From Clostridia bacterium (GTDB lineage Bacteria > Bacillota > Clostridia > Oscillospirales > Butyricicoccaceae), in the NCBI GenBank assembly GCA_017521295.1, contig JAFXDF010000087.1, positions 1 through 37,960 on the forward strand: a DNA stretch of 37,960 bases, read 5' to 3'. Shown one piece after another: positions 7,094 to 14,552 of this stretch. The translations under genes were made by a program, and so were the position numbers. The notes beneath the pieces are model-generated. The model saw only the letters and a program-made list of their open reading frames with translations, did not search any database and had not been told where the DNA came from. The first letter of the stretch is position 1. Each line of letters opens with the position of its first letter.

Positions 7094-7122
7094 TTGTAAT
7101 ATGCACCATAAAGGTGTATATT
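7094..7122 (+). promoter_or_regulatory. Promoter of the nifS-nifU operon
   Basis: TTGTAA (7094-7099), 17-bp spacer, TATATT (7117-7122). The leader holds a small GGGT/ACCC hairpin just before the AAAGGAG at 7161-7167. No Rrf2/IscR-type regulator gene is adjacent. Confidence 0.6.
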
Positions 7123-7179
7123 AAGGACGATAAGATTGTTCATGGGTTTTCGACCCGTTGAAAGGAGATAAATCCCTCT

Positions 7180-8346
7180 ATGGAAGACCGTTTCGTATAC
7201 GCTGATAACGCGGCAACCACCCCCATCGACCCCCGCGTTCTGGAAAAAATGATGCCCTTCCTCACCACCGAGTACGGCAACGCCAGCACCCTGTACTCCC
7301 TGGGCCACTCCAGCCACGACGCTATGGAAGAGGCCCGCAAGGAGGTCGCCCTGCTGATGAACGCCGACCCCGGCGAGATCTATTTCACCGGCTGCGGCAG
7401 TGAATCCGACAACATGGCTCTGCGCGGCTGGATGCACTCCAAGCAGAACAAGGGCAAGAAGCATCTGATCACCACCTGCATCGAGCATCACGCCATCCTG
7501 CACACCGCTCAGGCTCTGGAGAAAGAGGGCTTTGAGGTCACCTACCTGCCCGTGGACAAGCACGGCATGGTGGAGCTGGAAGTGCTGGAAAAGGCCATCC
7601 GCCCCGACACCGCCATGGTGAGCGTCATGTTCGCCAACAACGAGATCGGCACCGTCAACCCCATCGCCGAGATCGGCAAGCTGTGCCGTGAAAAGGGCAT
7701 CATCTTCCACACCGACGCCGTCCAGGCCTACGGCCACGTGCCCGTGGACGTGAAGGCCATGAACATCGACATCCTGTCCATTTCCGGCCACAAGATCAAC
7801 GCCCCCAAGGGCGTGGGCGCCATCTATATCCGCAAGGGCATCCTGCTGAACCAGCTGATCACCGGCGGCGGCCAGGAAAAGGGCCGTCGTGCCGGCACCG
7901 AGAACATCGCCTCCATCGTTGGCCTGGGTGAGGCCGCCCGCATCAAGCGGGAGACCATGGAGGAGGAGACCGCCTATCTGCGCAAGCTGTCCCGCAAGCT
8001 CATCGACGGCGTCACCAAGTTCCCCCAGACCATTCTCACCGGCCATCCCACCGAGCGTCTGCCCGGCACCTGCTCCTTCTGCATCAACGCCATCGAGGGC
8101 GAAAGCCTGGTGCTCATGCTGGACTTCAACGGCATCTGCGCCTCCACCGGCAGCGCCTGCTCCACCGGCTCTCTGGATCCCAGCCACGTGCTGCTGGGCA
8201 TCGGCCTGACCCACGAGATCGCCCACGGCAGCCTGCGCCTGACCTTGGGTATGCAGAACACCGAAGAGGATGTGGACTACATCCTGGAGCGTCTGGAACA
8301 AGTTGTAAAGACCCTGCGTGCCATGTCTCCCATCTGGCACGAGTGA
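7180..8346 (+). CDS. nifS: Cysteine desulfurase, NifS/IscS family
   Basis: A 388-residue PLP enzyme that takes sulfur from L-cysteine as a persulfide for Fe-S cluster building. The PLP lysine is K205 in SGHKINAPKGVGAIY; the persulfide cysteine is C327 in the active loop TGSACSTGSLDPSHVL. The N-terminus (VYADNAATTPIDPRVLEKM) and the EIYFTGCGSESDN motif are typical. The loop length and the cysteine followed by STG place it with the group I NifS/IscS enzymes rather than SufS. The next gene, an IscU-type scaffold, follows after 14 bases, so the pair forms a minimal ISC-type assembly unit. AAAGGAG lies 12 bases before the ATG, slightly far. Confidence 0.95.
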   Translation: MEDRFVYADNAATTPIDPRVLEKMMPFLTTEYGNASTLYSLGHSSHDAMEEARKEVALLMNADPGEIYFTGCGSESDNMALRGWMHSKQNKGKKHLITTCIEHHAILHTAQALEKEGFEVTYLPVDKHGMVELEVLEKAIRPDTAMVSVMFANNEIGTVNPIAEIGKLCREKGIIFHTDAVQAYGHVPVDVKAMNIDILSISGHKINAPKGVGAIYIRKGILLNQLITGGGQEKGRRAGTENIASIVGLGEAARIKRETMEEETAYLRKLSRKLIDGVTKFPQTILTGHPTERLPGTCSFCINAIEGESLVLMLDFNGICASTGSACSTGSLDPSHVLLGIGLTHEIAHGSLRLTLGMQNTEEDVDYILERLEQVVKTLRAMSPIWHE

Positions 8347-8360
8347 GAGGAGAGAGATAG

Positions 8361-8816
8361 ATGAATTATTCCAAGAAAGTTATGGACCATTTCGCCCATC
8401 CCCGCAACGTGGGTGATATGCCCGATGCCAACGCCGTTGGTACCGTCGGCAACCAGAAGTGCGGCGACATCATGAAGATGATGATGAAGATCGAGAACGA
8501 CATCATCGTGGACTGCAAGTTCCAGACCTTTGGCTGCGGCGCCGCCGTGGCTACCTCTTCCATGGCCACCGAGCTGGTGAAGGGCAAGACCGTGCAGGAA
8601 GCCCTGCAGCTATCCAACAAGGCCGTTATGGAAGCGCTGGACGGTCTGCCCCCCGTGAAGGTCCACTGCTCCGTGCTGGCCGAGGAGGCCATCCGCGCCG
8701 CTCTGGTGGACTATTACAAGCGTCAGGGCATCGATCCCGAACCCATCGTGGGCTGCTCCGGTGAGTGCTCCGAGTGCCACCACGACCACGGCCACGGCGA
8801 AGAAGAGGAAGAATAA
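8361..8816 (+). CDS. nifU: Fe-S cluster scaffold, NifU/IscU family
   Basis: A 151-residue scaffold on which NifS-derived sulfur and iron are built into clusters. The three cluster-ligand cysteines are C34 (KCGD, with the usual D36), C59 (FGCGAA) and C103 (KVHCSVLAEEA, with H102). This is the N-terminal NifU domain only. Instead of the NifU ferredoxin and Nfu domains it ends in a short Cys/His/acidic tail, GCSGECSECHHDHGHGEEEE, which could bind metal. It is co-transcribed with nifS and closed by a strong terminator. GAGGAGAG precedes the ATG. Confidence 0.94.
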   Translation: MNYSKKVMDHFAHPRNVGDMPDANAVGTVGNQKCGDIMKMMMKIENDIIVDCKFQTFGCGAAVATSSMATELVKGKTVQEALQLSNKAVMEALDGLPPVKVHCSVLAEEAIRAALVDYYKRQGIDPEPIVGCSGECSECHHDHGHGEEEEE

Positions 8817-8824
8817 GAAACAGA

Positions 8825-8851
8825 AAAGACGGCCTTCGGGCCGTCTTTCTT
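8825..8851 (+). terminator. Terminator of the nifS-nifU operon
   Basis: AAGACGGCC, loop TTCG, GGCCGTCTT, then TCTT. A stable UUCG-type tetraloop hairpin. Confidence 0.88.
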
Positions 8852-8878
8852 GCTTTCCGCTACCAATTCTGCTATCAT
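8850..8878 (+). promoter_or_regulatory. Promoter of the patB-like gene
   Basis: TTGCTT (8850-8855), 17-bp spacer, extended -10 TGCTATCAT (8870-8878). The -35 directly abuts the preceding terminator. Confidence 0.55.
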
Positions 8879-8913
8879 GATTATATAAAATCATAAAAAG
8901 GACGGGAATTCCC

Positions 8914-10122
8914 ATGAAATACGATTTTACCACCATTCTGGACCGGCGGGGAAAGGATGCCCTGGCCATTGACGCCATCGGCAAGACCGACTGGGGTCCC
9001 GGCGGCCCCAAGGAGGGCTTTGACGCCATCCCCATGTGGGTGGCCGATATGAACTTCCCCGTGCTGCCCGCCATCCAGGAGGCCATGATCCGGCGTATCC
9101 AGCACCCCACGTTCGGCTATTTCTATCCCACCGATGCCTATTACAACGCCATCATCGACTGGCAGGCCCGCCGCAACGGCGTCACCGGTCTGGAGCCTCA
9201 GCACATCGGCTATGAAAACGGCGTGCTGGGCGGCGTGGTCACCGCCCTCAACGTGCTGTGCTCCCGGGGCGACAAGGTACTGGTCCACAGCCCCACCTAT
9301 GTGGGCTTTACCGCCAGTCTGAAGAACAATGGCTACGACATCGTCCATTCGCCCCTGACCCAGGACGAAAACGGCATCTGGCGCATGGATTTTGCCGACA
9401 TGGAGAAGAAGATCGTGGACAACCACATCCACGCCGCCATTTTCTGCTCGCCTCACAATCCCACCGGCCGTGTGTGGGAGCGCTGGGAGATCGAGCAGGC
9501 CATGGAGCTCTTCCGCAAGCACGACGTCAACGTGATCTCCGATGAGATCTGGAGCGATATCCTCCGGCCCGGCGTCCGGCACATCCCCACCCAGTCGGTG
9601 AGCGAGGACGCCCGGATGCGCACCCTGGCCATGTACGCCCCCTCCAAGACTTTCAGCCTGGCCGGTCTGGTGGGCAGCTACCACATCATCTACAACAAAA
9701 AGCTCCGGGAGCGGTGCGACAAGGAATCCTCCCTGGGCCACTACAACTTCATGAACGTGCTGTCCATGCACGCCCTCATCGGCGCCTACAGCGAAGAGGG
9801 CCACGTGTGGGTGAAGGAGCTCAACGAGACCATCGCCGGCAACGTGGATTACATCTGCGATTTCATCGCCAAAAACCTCCCCGGCGTCACCGTCAGCAAG
9901 CCCCAGGGCACCTATATGCTCTTTGTGGACTGCAAGGGATGGCTGGAAGCGCACGGCAAGACCATGGACGATGTGCTCCACGCCGGCTGGGATGCCGGCG
10001 TCGCCTGGCAGGACGGCCGTAACTTCCACGGCAAGACCCACCTGCGGCTCAATCTGGCCCTGCCTCTGTCCCGGGTGCAGGAGGCCTGCCGCCGCATGAA
10101 AGAATACATTTTCGTGGACTAA
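8914..10122 (+). CDS. PatB/MalY-type aminotransferase-fold C-S lyase (cystathionine beta-lyase)
   Basis: A 402-residue fold-type I PLP enzyme. The start MKYDFTTILDRRGKDALAID and the segment IPMWVADMNFPVLPAIQEAM are the MalY/PatB signature; the PLP lysine is K245 in YAPSKTFSLAGL; DEIWSDI carries the Asp that pairs with the pyridine nitrogen. Members cleave cystathionine or cysteine S-conjugates to give homocysteine or thiols, pyruvate and ammonia. Placed after the NifS/NifU pair it fits a sulfur amino-acid neighbourhood, but it has its own promoter and the previous operon is terminated. AAAGGACGGG precedes the ATG at 8914. It ends in a terminator that contains a copy of the dispersed repeat. 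Confidence 0.9.
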   Translation: MKYDFTTILDRRGKDALAIDAIGKTDWGPGGPKEGFDAIPMWVADMNFPVLPAIQEAMIRRIQHPTFGYFYPTDAYYNAIIDWQARRNGVTGLEPQHIGYENGVLGGVVTALNVLCSRGDKVLVHSPTYVGFTASLKNNGYDIVHSPLTQDENGIWRMDFADMEKKIVDNHIHAAIFCSPHNPTGRVWERWEIEQAMELFRKHDVNVISDEIWSDILRPGVRHIPTQSVSEDARMRTLAMYAPSKTFSLAGLVGSYHIIYNKKLRERCDKESSLGHYNFMNVLSMHALIGAYSEEGHVWVKELNETIAGNVDYICDFIAKNLPGVTVSKPQGTYMLFVDCKGWLEAHGKTMDDVLHAGWDAGVAWQDGRNFHGKTHLRLNLALPLSRVQEACRRMKEYIFVD

Positions 10123-10129
10123 AAAAAGA

Positions 10130-10270
10130 AAAGACCCGCTGCAAAGCGTCCCACGTGTCATCCCGAGCGCAGTCGAGGGATCTCCTCGTTCCGGCAGTTT
10201 CTGCCGTTGGGAGGAGATTCTTCGGCCGTAGGCCTCAGAATGACAGGGTGCTTTGCAGCGGGTCTTTTTT
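10130..10270. terminator. Bidirectional terminator with a repeat in its loop
   Basis: AAAGACCCGCTGCAAAGC (10130-10147) and GCTTTGCAGCGGGTCTTT (10250-10267) are perfect 18-bp arms, with A and T tracts outside. They close both the patB-like gene (plus) and degV (minus). The arm sequence is nearly the same as at 2011-2154, so the arms appear to belong to the repeat unit. Confidence 0.75.
10155..10249. repeat. Dispersed palindromic repeat, copy 3 (long variant)
   Basis: Begins GTGTCATCCCGAGCGCAGTC and ends AGGCCTCAGAATGACAGGGT. It has the same nested pairing as copy 2 at 2037-2130, and the two differ by a few substitutions around the centre. Non-coding. Confidence 0.85.
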
Positions 10271-10272
10271 CG

Positions 10273-11127
10273 TTACTTTTTGCAGAACAGCACGCCCAGG
10301 GTGTTGGGACCGCAGTGCATGGACACCGTGCAGCCGGCCCGGGTCACCTGTACGTCCTCAAAGGGGGCGATGGCCAGGACGGCGTCCTTCACCTTGTCCA
10401 CCAGCGCCGGGTCGCTCATGCCCGAGTGGGTGATGAACACCCGGGACAGGTCCACCTTTTCCAGGTCGCCCAGCCGGTCGCCGATGTACTTCATCAGCAC
10501 GTGTTCCATGCTGCCGGTGTACTTTTTACCCACCACCATGGCGCCTTCCCGCACCTGGATACAGGGCTTGATGCGCAAAAGGCTGGCGCTGAGGGCGGTG
10601 GCGGCGGAGCAGCGGCCGCCCATCTTGAGGAACTCCAGACTTTCGGGGATAAAGGTGGCGTCCACCCGGCCGGCCATCTCCCGGATATAGGACACGATGA
10701 CCTCGGCGGCCAGGCCCTTTTCTGCCAGCTCGCAGGCCCGCAGCACCTGCAGGCCGATGCCGGTGGACAGGTTGCGGCTGTCTATCACGTACACGCCGCC
10801 CACCTCTTCGGCGGCGATGCAGGCGTTCTGGTAGCAGGAGGACATCTCGCTGCTGATGGTAAAATGGATGACCGTGTCGCAGCTTTTGCGGACTTCGGTG
10901 AAAAAGGTCAGATATTCGTCCACGTTGATGGCAGCGGTGCTGCCCAGCTTGCGGTCGGCCTTCACCCGGGCGTACAGCTCGTCGGGGGTGATCTCGACGC
11001 CGTCCTTATAGGCCTGGCCGTTCAGGACCACATACAGGGGTAGGGTGCTGATGCCATACTGCTGCAGCAGCTCGGGAGACAGGTCACAGGTGCTGTCGGC
11101 AGTGATTCGGATCGGTTGCTTGGACAT
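10273..11127 (-). CDS. DegV-family fatty-acid-binding protein (FakB-like)
   Basis: A 284-residue soluble protein. IRITADSTCDLSPELLQQYG is the family N-terminus, and the loop motifs GSTAAINVDEYLTFF and HFTISSEMSSCYQNA line the fatty-acid site. DegV/FakB proteins hold a fatty acid while the kinase FakA phosphorylates its carboxylate for phospholipid synthesis. No fakA is visible here, so this may be one of several FakB copies in the genome. GGAGGG lies eight bases before the ATG at 11125-11127. The gene is divergent from a two-component operon and converges on the patB-like gene, with a shared terminator three bases after its stop. Confidence 0.9.
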   Translation of the reverse strand: MSKQPIRITADSTCDLSPELLQQYGISTLPLYVVLNGQAYKDGVEITPDELYARVKADRKLGSTAAINVDEYLTFFTEVRKSCDTVIHFTISSEMSSCYQNACIAAEEVGGVYVIDSRNLSTGIGLQVLRACELAEKGLAAEVIVSYIREMAGRVDATFIPESLEFLKMGGRCSAATALSASLLRIKPCIQVREGAMVVGKKYTGSMEHVLMKYIGDRLGDLEKVDLSRVFITHSGMSDPALVDKVKDAVLAIAPFEDVQVTRAGCTVSMHCGPNTLGVLFCKK

Positions 11128-11191
11128 ATGGAAACCCTCCGGAAAGAGATATTTTTACAATTGCCATTTTACCGCCGGAATGTAAACTTTT

Positions 11192-11242
11192 CTTCAACGA
11201 AACTTCAACTTCTGTTGATATTTCCCCCAGATGTGATACAAT
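11192..11242 (+). promoter_or_regulatory. Two-component operon promoter with 11-bp direct repeats
   Basis: TTGATA (11215-11220), 16-bp spacer, TACAAT (11237-11242). Just upstream CTTCAAC occurs twice (11192-11198 and 11203-11209), 11 bp apart, in the phase and place expected for an OmpR/PhoB-type regulator. The operon's own response regulator is the likely binder. Confidence 0.65.
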
Positions 11243-11271
11243 CAAGAAAACACGCCGTGAGGAGGAATCCC

Positions 11272-11949
11272 ATGTTTCAGATATTGATCGCCGAGGACGA
11301 CGCCCAGCTGCGGCAGATGTTCTGCCGGGTGCTGCAGCGCTCGGGCTTCACCCCCATTCCGGTGGCCGACGGCCAGGAGGCCCTGGAGGCCCTGGAACGG
11401 GAGGTGGTGGACCTCATCGTTTCGGATATTATGATGCCCCGGGTGGACGGGTATGAGCTGGTGCAGGCCCTGCGGGAAAGCGGCAGCCAGATCCCCGTGC
11501 TGATGATCACCGCCAAGGACCGGTTCCAGGACATGCAGATGGGCTTTTTGTCGGGCACCGACGATTTTATGGTCAAGCCGGTAAACGTCAACGAGATGGT
11601 GCTGCGCATCAACGCCCTGCTCCGCCGGGCAAAGATGATCACCGAGCGCCGCCAGACGGTGGGCGGCACCGTGCTGGAGTTTGACGGTTTCACCCTCCAG
11701 AGCAGAGAGGGCACCCAGGTCCTGCCACAGAAGGAGTTCCAGCTGCTGTACAAGCTGGCCTCCTACCCCGGCCGGATCTTTACCCGGCAGCAGCTGATGG
11801 AGGACATCTGGGGCCCCGATTCGGAAAGCGACATCCACACGGTGGACGTGCACGTGGGCCGTCTGCGGGAGCGCCTCCGGGACAATCCCGACCTGGAGAT
11901 CGTCACCGTCCGGGGCCTGGGCTATAAGGCGGTGCGGAAAAATGGCTAA
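11272..11949 (+). CDS. OmpR/PhoB-family response regulator
   Basis: A 225-residue two-domain regulator. The receiver domain (about 1-120) has the acidic pair E8-D9-D10, phospho-acceptor D52 in LIVSDIMMPRVDGYEL, and the conserved lysine in FMVKPVN. The C-terminal winged helix (about 130-225) is of the OmpR type, with LLYKLASYPGRIFTRQQLME, DIHTVDVHVGRLRERL and VRGLGYKAV. The ATG at 11272 has GAGGAGG six bases before it; longer upstream readings run through the promoter. The kinase gene overlaps its end by eight bases, a coupled pair. Direct repeats in front of its promoter suggest autoregulation. The target genes are unknown; the small membrane protein that follows is one candidate. Confidence 0.94.
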   Translation: MFQILIAEDDAQLRQMFCRVLQRSGFTPIPVADGQEALEALEREVVDLIVSDIMMPRVDGYELVQALRESGSQIPVLMITAKDRFQDMQMGFLSGTDDFMVKPVNVNEMVLRINALLRRAKMITERRQTVGGTVLEFDGFTLQSREGTQVLPQKEFQLLYKLASYPGRIFTRQQLMEDIWGPDSESDIHTVDVHVGRLRERLRDNPDLEIVTVRGLGYKAVRKNG

Positions 11950-12970
11950 AGCCCGACTGCGTAACAGCAACAAGCTGCGGTGGTTTTTCCTGTCCTGCAT
12001 CATCATCCTTTCGGCAGCCGCCGTGGCCACCCTGGTGGCCGTGCTGCTGTTTGCCTTTGACGTCACCGACTCCACCACCGCCGTCATCATTCTGTGTATC
12101 GCCGTGGCTGTCGCCGCCGTGGCAGCCTTGCTGTCCATGATTATGAGCCGTGTGGTTCTGGCGCCGGTGGCCCGTCTCAGCGCGGCCTCCCGGCAGATCG
12201 CCGGCGGCGATTTCGACCTGAACCTCACCTATGAGGGCGCCATCGAGGAGTATCGGGACACCTACCAGAGCTTCAACACCATGGCCAGGGAGCTGTCCAC
12301 CATCGAGACCCTGCGGTCCGATTTCATCGCCAACGTGTCTCACGAGTTCAAGACCCCCCTCACCACCATCGAGGGCTATGCCATGCTGCTGCAGGACCAG
12401 GAGCTGACCGCAGAAGAGCGGGCCGACTGCGCCCAGCGCATTCTGGACAGCGCCGGCCGTCTGTCCGGACTGGTGACCAATATGCTCATGCTGTCCAAAT
12501 TGGAGCAGCAGACCACCGCCGTGGAAAAGGCCCCCTTCTGGCTGGACGAGCAGATCCGGCAGGTCATGGTGGGTCTGGAGCCCGTCTGGGGCCCCAAGGA
12601 GCTGCAGCTGGAGCTGGACCTCCCACCGGTGAAGTTCAACGGGAACGAAAGCCTGCTGTACCACGTGTGGAGCAATCTGCTCAGCAACGCCGTCAAGTTC
12701 AGCCCCAAGGGGGCGCCCCTGACGGTGACCCTAAAGGAGCAGGGCGACCGGGTGACCTTTTCGGTCACCGACCGGGGCCCGGGCATGAGCGAGGACGTGC
12801 AGCGGCATATTTTCGATAAGTTCTACCAGGGCGACCCCTCCCGCAAACAGGAGGGCTCCGGCCTGGGCCTGCCCCTGGCAAAGCGCGTTGCCCAGCTGTG
12901 CGGCGGCTCCATCACCGTGCAGAGCAAGCCGGGCGCAGGCAGCACCTTTACCGTCACCTTGCCGGCGTAA
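11942..12970 (+). CDS. Sensor histidine kinase with almost no extracellular domain
   Basis: A 342-residue kinase. Two membrane helices (about 12-39 and 46-73) are separated by only about six residues (DVTDST), followed by HAMP (about 70-122), HisKA with the phospho-acceptor H134 in NVSHEFKTPLTTIEG, and HATPase with the N box (HVWSNLLSNAVKFS), G1 (VTDRGPGMSED), the F box (FDKFYQ) and G2 (GSGLGLPLAK). The very short loop is typical of intramembrane-sensing kinases, which sense the membrane itself or an accessory protein. It is translationally coupled to the response regulator, whose phosphorylation it should control. Confidence 0.94.
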   Translation: MAKARLRNSNKLRWFFLSCIIILSAAAVATLVAVLLFAFDVTDSTTAVIILCIAVAVAAVAALLSMIMSRVVLAPVARLSAASRQIAGGDFDLNLTYEGAIEEYRDTYQSFNTMARELSTIETLRSDFIANVSHEFKTPLTTIEGYAMLLQDQELTAEERADCAQRILDSAGRLSGLVTNMLMLSKLEQQTTAVEKAPFWLDEQIRQVMVGLEPVWGPKELQLELDLPPVKFNGNESLLYHVWSNLLSNAVKFSPKGAPLTVTLKEQGDRVTFSVTDRGPGMSEDVQRHIFDKFYQGDPSRKQEGSGLGLPLAKRVAQLCGGSITVQSKPGAGSTFTVTLPA

Positions 12971-12993
12971 GCCGCGAAAGAAAGGAACAGCAC

Positions 12994-13446
12994 ATGAAAA
13001 AGCAGACAAAACAGCTTGTGTTTTTTGCTTTGGCCATCCTGCTGGTGATCGGCTGGGCCATGTGGCCCCGTTCATTGGAACGGCGCATTCTGAAGCACCA
13101 TGCCGCCGCCGATTTTTCCACCGTGGAGCGGTTCCAGGTGCTTTGGACGCCGCCTAATGCGGTGAGGGATTATGATGCAGGTGCCTATCCCTCCTGGACG
13201 CTGGAGGAGGAACTGACCCAGCCGATTTTGGACATTCTGCGAAAGGCCACCATCAGCCGTCCCAGCCGACGAAACTGGCAGGTCGTCGGGGATGAGGGCA
13301 ACTACAATCTGGTGGCCTGGTGCTTCAATCTGCATATCAGTCAGGATGGTACAATCCAGGTGTGGAATACCAATTATCGGCTGGACCGGACATCTTTTGC
13401 GGAACTATGGGCGATTTTGCGGGAGTCTACGCCCGAAACATATTAA
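12994..13446 (+). CDS. Membrane-anchored protein of unknown function
   Basis: A 150-residue protein with one N-terminal membrane segment (about residues 8-24, LVFFALAILLVIGWAMW) and an outside domain of about 125 residues, rich in aromatic residues, ending WAILRESTPETY. I recognise no family. It starts 23 bases after the histidine kinase stop behind AAAGGAAC, with no promoter or terminator between, so it is probably the third gene of the two-component operon. As the kinase lacks a sensor loop, this protein could be an accessory or a target; that is speculation from position only. Confidence 0.7.
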   Translation: MKKQTKQLVFFALAILLVIGWAMWPRSLERRILKHHAAADFSTVERFQVLWTPPNAVRDYDAGAYPSWTLEEELTQPILDILRKATISRPSRRNWQVVGDEGNYNLVAWCFNLHISQDGTIQVWNTNYRLDRTSFAELWAILRESTPETY

Positions 13447-13495
13447 CAAAAATAGAAAAGTTGTTTGGCTTTTTCACAAAATCCCCGCTGGAAAC

Positions 13496-13524
13496 TTGAC
13501 TTTTTGCGTTTCAATGGATACAAT
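13496..13524 (+). promoter_or_regulatory. Promoter of the radical SAM gene
   Basis: TTGACT (13496-13501), 17-bp spacer, TACAAT (13519-13524). One of the better matches to the housekeeping consensus in the window. Confidence 0.75.
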
Positions 13525-13552
13525 AAAATGTGTATGTTTTGAAAAAAGGTAG

Positions 13553-14443
13553 ATGTCAAAGAAAATGAGCAATCCTTACAAGACCCGGGCAGGGGGCGCC
13601 ACCGTCACCATTTTCGTGCCCTATGACTGCGGCAACAACTGCCCGTTCTGTATCAATAAAAAAGAATATGCCGATATGACCGGCTTCAGCGCGGAGGCCA
13701 TCTGCGAAAGCATCCGCACCATGGATGCCATCACCCCCGAGTGTGATTTTGTCTTTACCGGCGGCGAGCCCTTTGCCAATCTGGACTCCCTGCAGGTGAT
13801 GCTGGATGCCATCCCCGGCACCCACAAGGTGTACATCAACACCACCCTGCCCCTGCTGAACGGCGTCACCGAGGATGATATCGTGGCTTTTGCCCAGAAG
13901 AACCGGGACAAGATCACCTGCATCAACGTGTCCCGCCATCTGGTGAAGTACGTGAAGGAATCCGGCGACGAGCTGATCGCCCGGATGCCCGTGCCCGTGC
14001 GCATCAACTGCGTGCTGTTCCGCAACTATCCCAAGCATCAGCTGGTGCCCTATATCGAGCGCATCAAGGCCCTGGGCCGGCCCATCCAGTTCCGCTTCGA
14101 CTACACCGACACCACGCCGGAAAACCTCTATGACCGGGAGCACGACATGATCTACCAGGATCTGTGTCAGATCGCCCGCTATACCGGCCTGGACGGCTGC
14201 CGGATGCGCTGCGGCTTCCACTTCGATTACAACGGCCTGGAGCTGACCTATCACAAGACCCTGCCCTATTCCACCATCGTGGAAGAAGGAGAGGACGGCG
14301 TCACCTACGATATCCTGTACGATATCCTCATCAAGCAGACCGGCGAGATCCACTCCGACTGGACCGGCGTGAAGCTGGATGTGGAGGCCTACCGTAAGGT
14401 GGTCTTTGAGCCCTACGACCTCCGCTGGATCGAAAAAGTGTAA
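13553..14443 (+). CDS. Radical SAM enzyme of unknown substrate
   Basis: A 296-residue protein. C26, C30 and C33 in YDCGNNCPFCINKKEY form the CxxxCxxC site for the [4Fe-4S] cluster that cleaves S-adenosylmethionine, and FTGGEPFANL (about 69-78) is the GGEP SAM-binding motif. The C-terminal part contains DGCRMRCGFHFDYNGLEL with further cysteines, but no clear SPASM-type domain. No partner enzyme or peptide precursor lies beside it, and it has its own promoter and terminator, so the product is unknown. The start at 13553 follows AAAAAAGGTAG; a second ATG at 13565 is also possible. Confidence 0.82.
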   Translation: MSKKMSNPYKTRAGGATVTIFVPYDCGNNCPFCINKKEYADMTGFSAEAICESIRTMDAITPECDFVFTGGEPFANLDSLQVMLDAIPGTHKVYINTTLPLLNGVTEDDIVAFAQKNRDKITCINVSRHLVKYVKESGDELIARMPVPVRINCVLFRNYPKHQLVPYIERIKALGRPIQFRFDYTDTTPENLYDREHDMIYQDLCQIARYTGLDGCRMRCGFHFDYNGLELTYHKTLPYSTIVEEGEDGVTYDILYDILIKQTGEIHSDWTGVKLDVEAYRKVVFEPYDLRWIEKV

Positions 14444-14444
14444 C

Positions 14445-14479
14445 AAAAAAGCACCCCGAACGGGGTGCTTTTCTTTTTT
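14445..14479 (+). terminator. Terminator of the radical SAM gene
   Basis: AAAAAAGCACCCCG and CGGGGTGCTTTTCTTTTTT around a two-base loop. The A-rich left side makes it plausible in both directions, so it may also stop transcription from the minus-strand hydrolase gene. Confidence 0.9.
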
Positions 14480-14485
14480 GATCGG

Positions 14486-14524
14486 CCTTCCCCTTGAGGG
14501 GAAGGGGGACCGCCGTGAGGCGGT
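14486..14524. repeat. Double-hairpin segment resembling a dispersed clostridial repeat
   Basis: CCTTCCCC-TTGA-GGGGAAGG (14486-14505) and ACCGCC-GTGA-GGCGGT (14509-14524) are two perfect hairpins in a row, followed by GGATGAGGTGGCAC. From memory, similar segments recur between genes in Oscillospiraceae genomes. Only one copy is in this window, so its repeat nature is unproved here. Confidence 0.45.
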
Positions 14525-14552
14525 GGATGAGGTGGCACAAAGCAGCGTGTGC

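Noticed and set aside
3765..7109. A 3.3-kb open frame on the minus strand opposite the M56 gene
   Set aside because: It is the antisense shadow of a G+C-rich gene: low complexity, no motif, no ribosome binding site. The plus-strand frame has clear M56 motifs.
7123..7179. Riboswitch or T-box in the nifS leader
   Set aside because: Too short; only a four-base-pair hairpin is visible.
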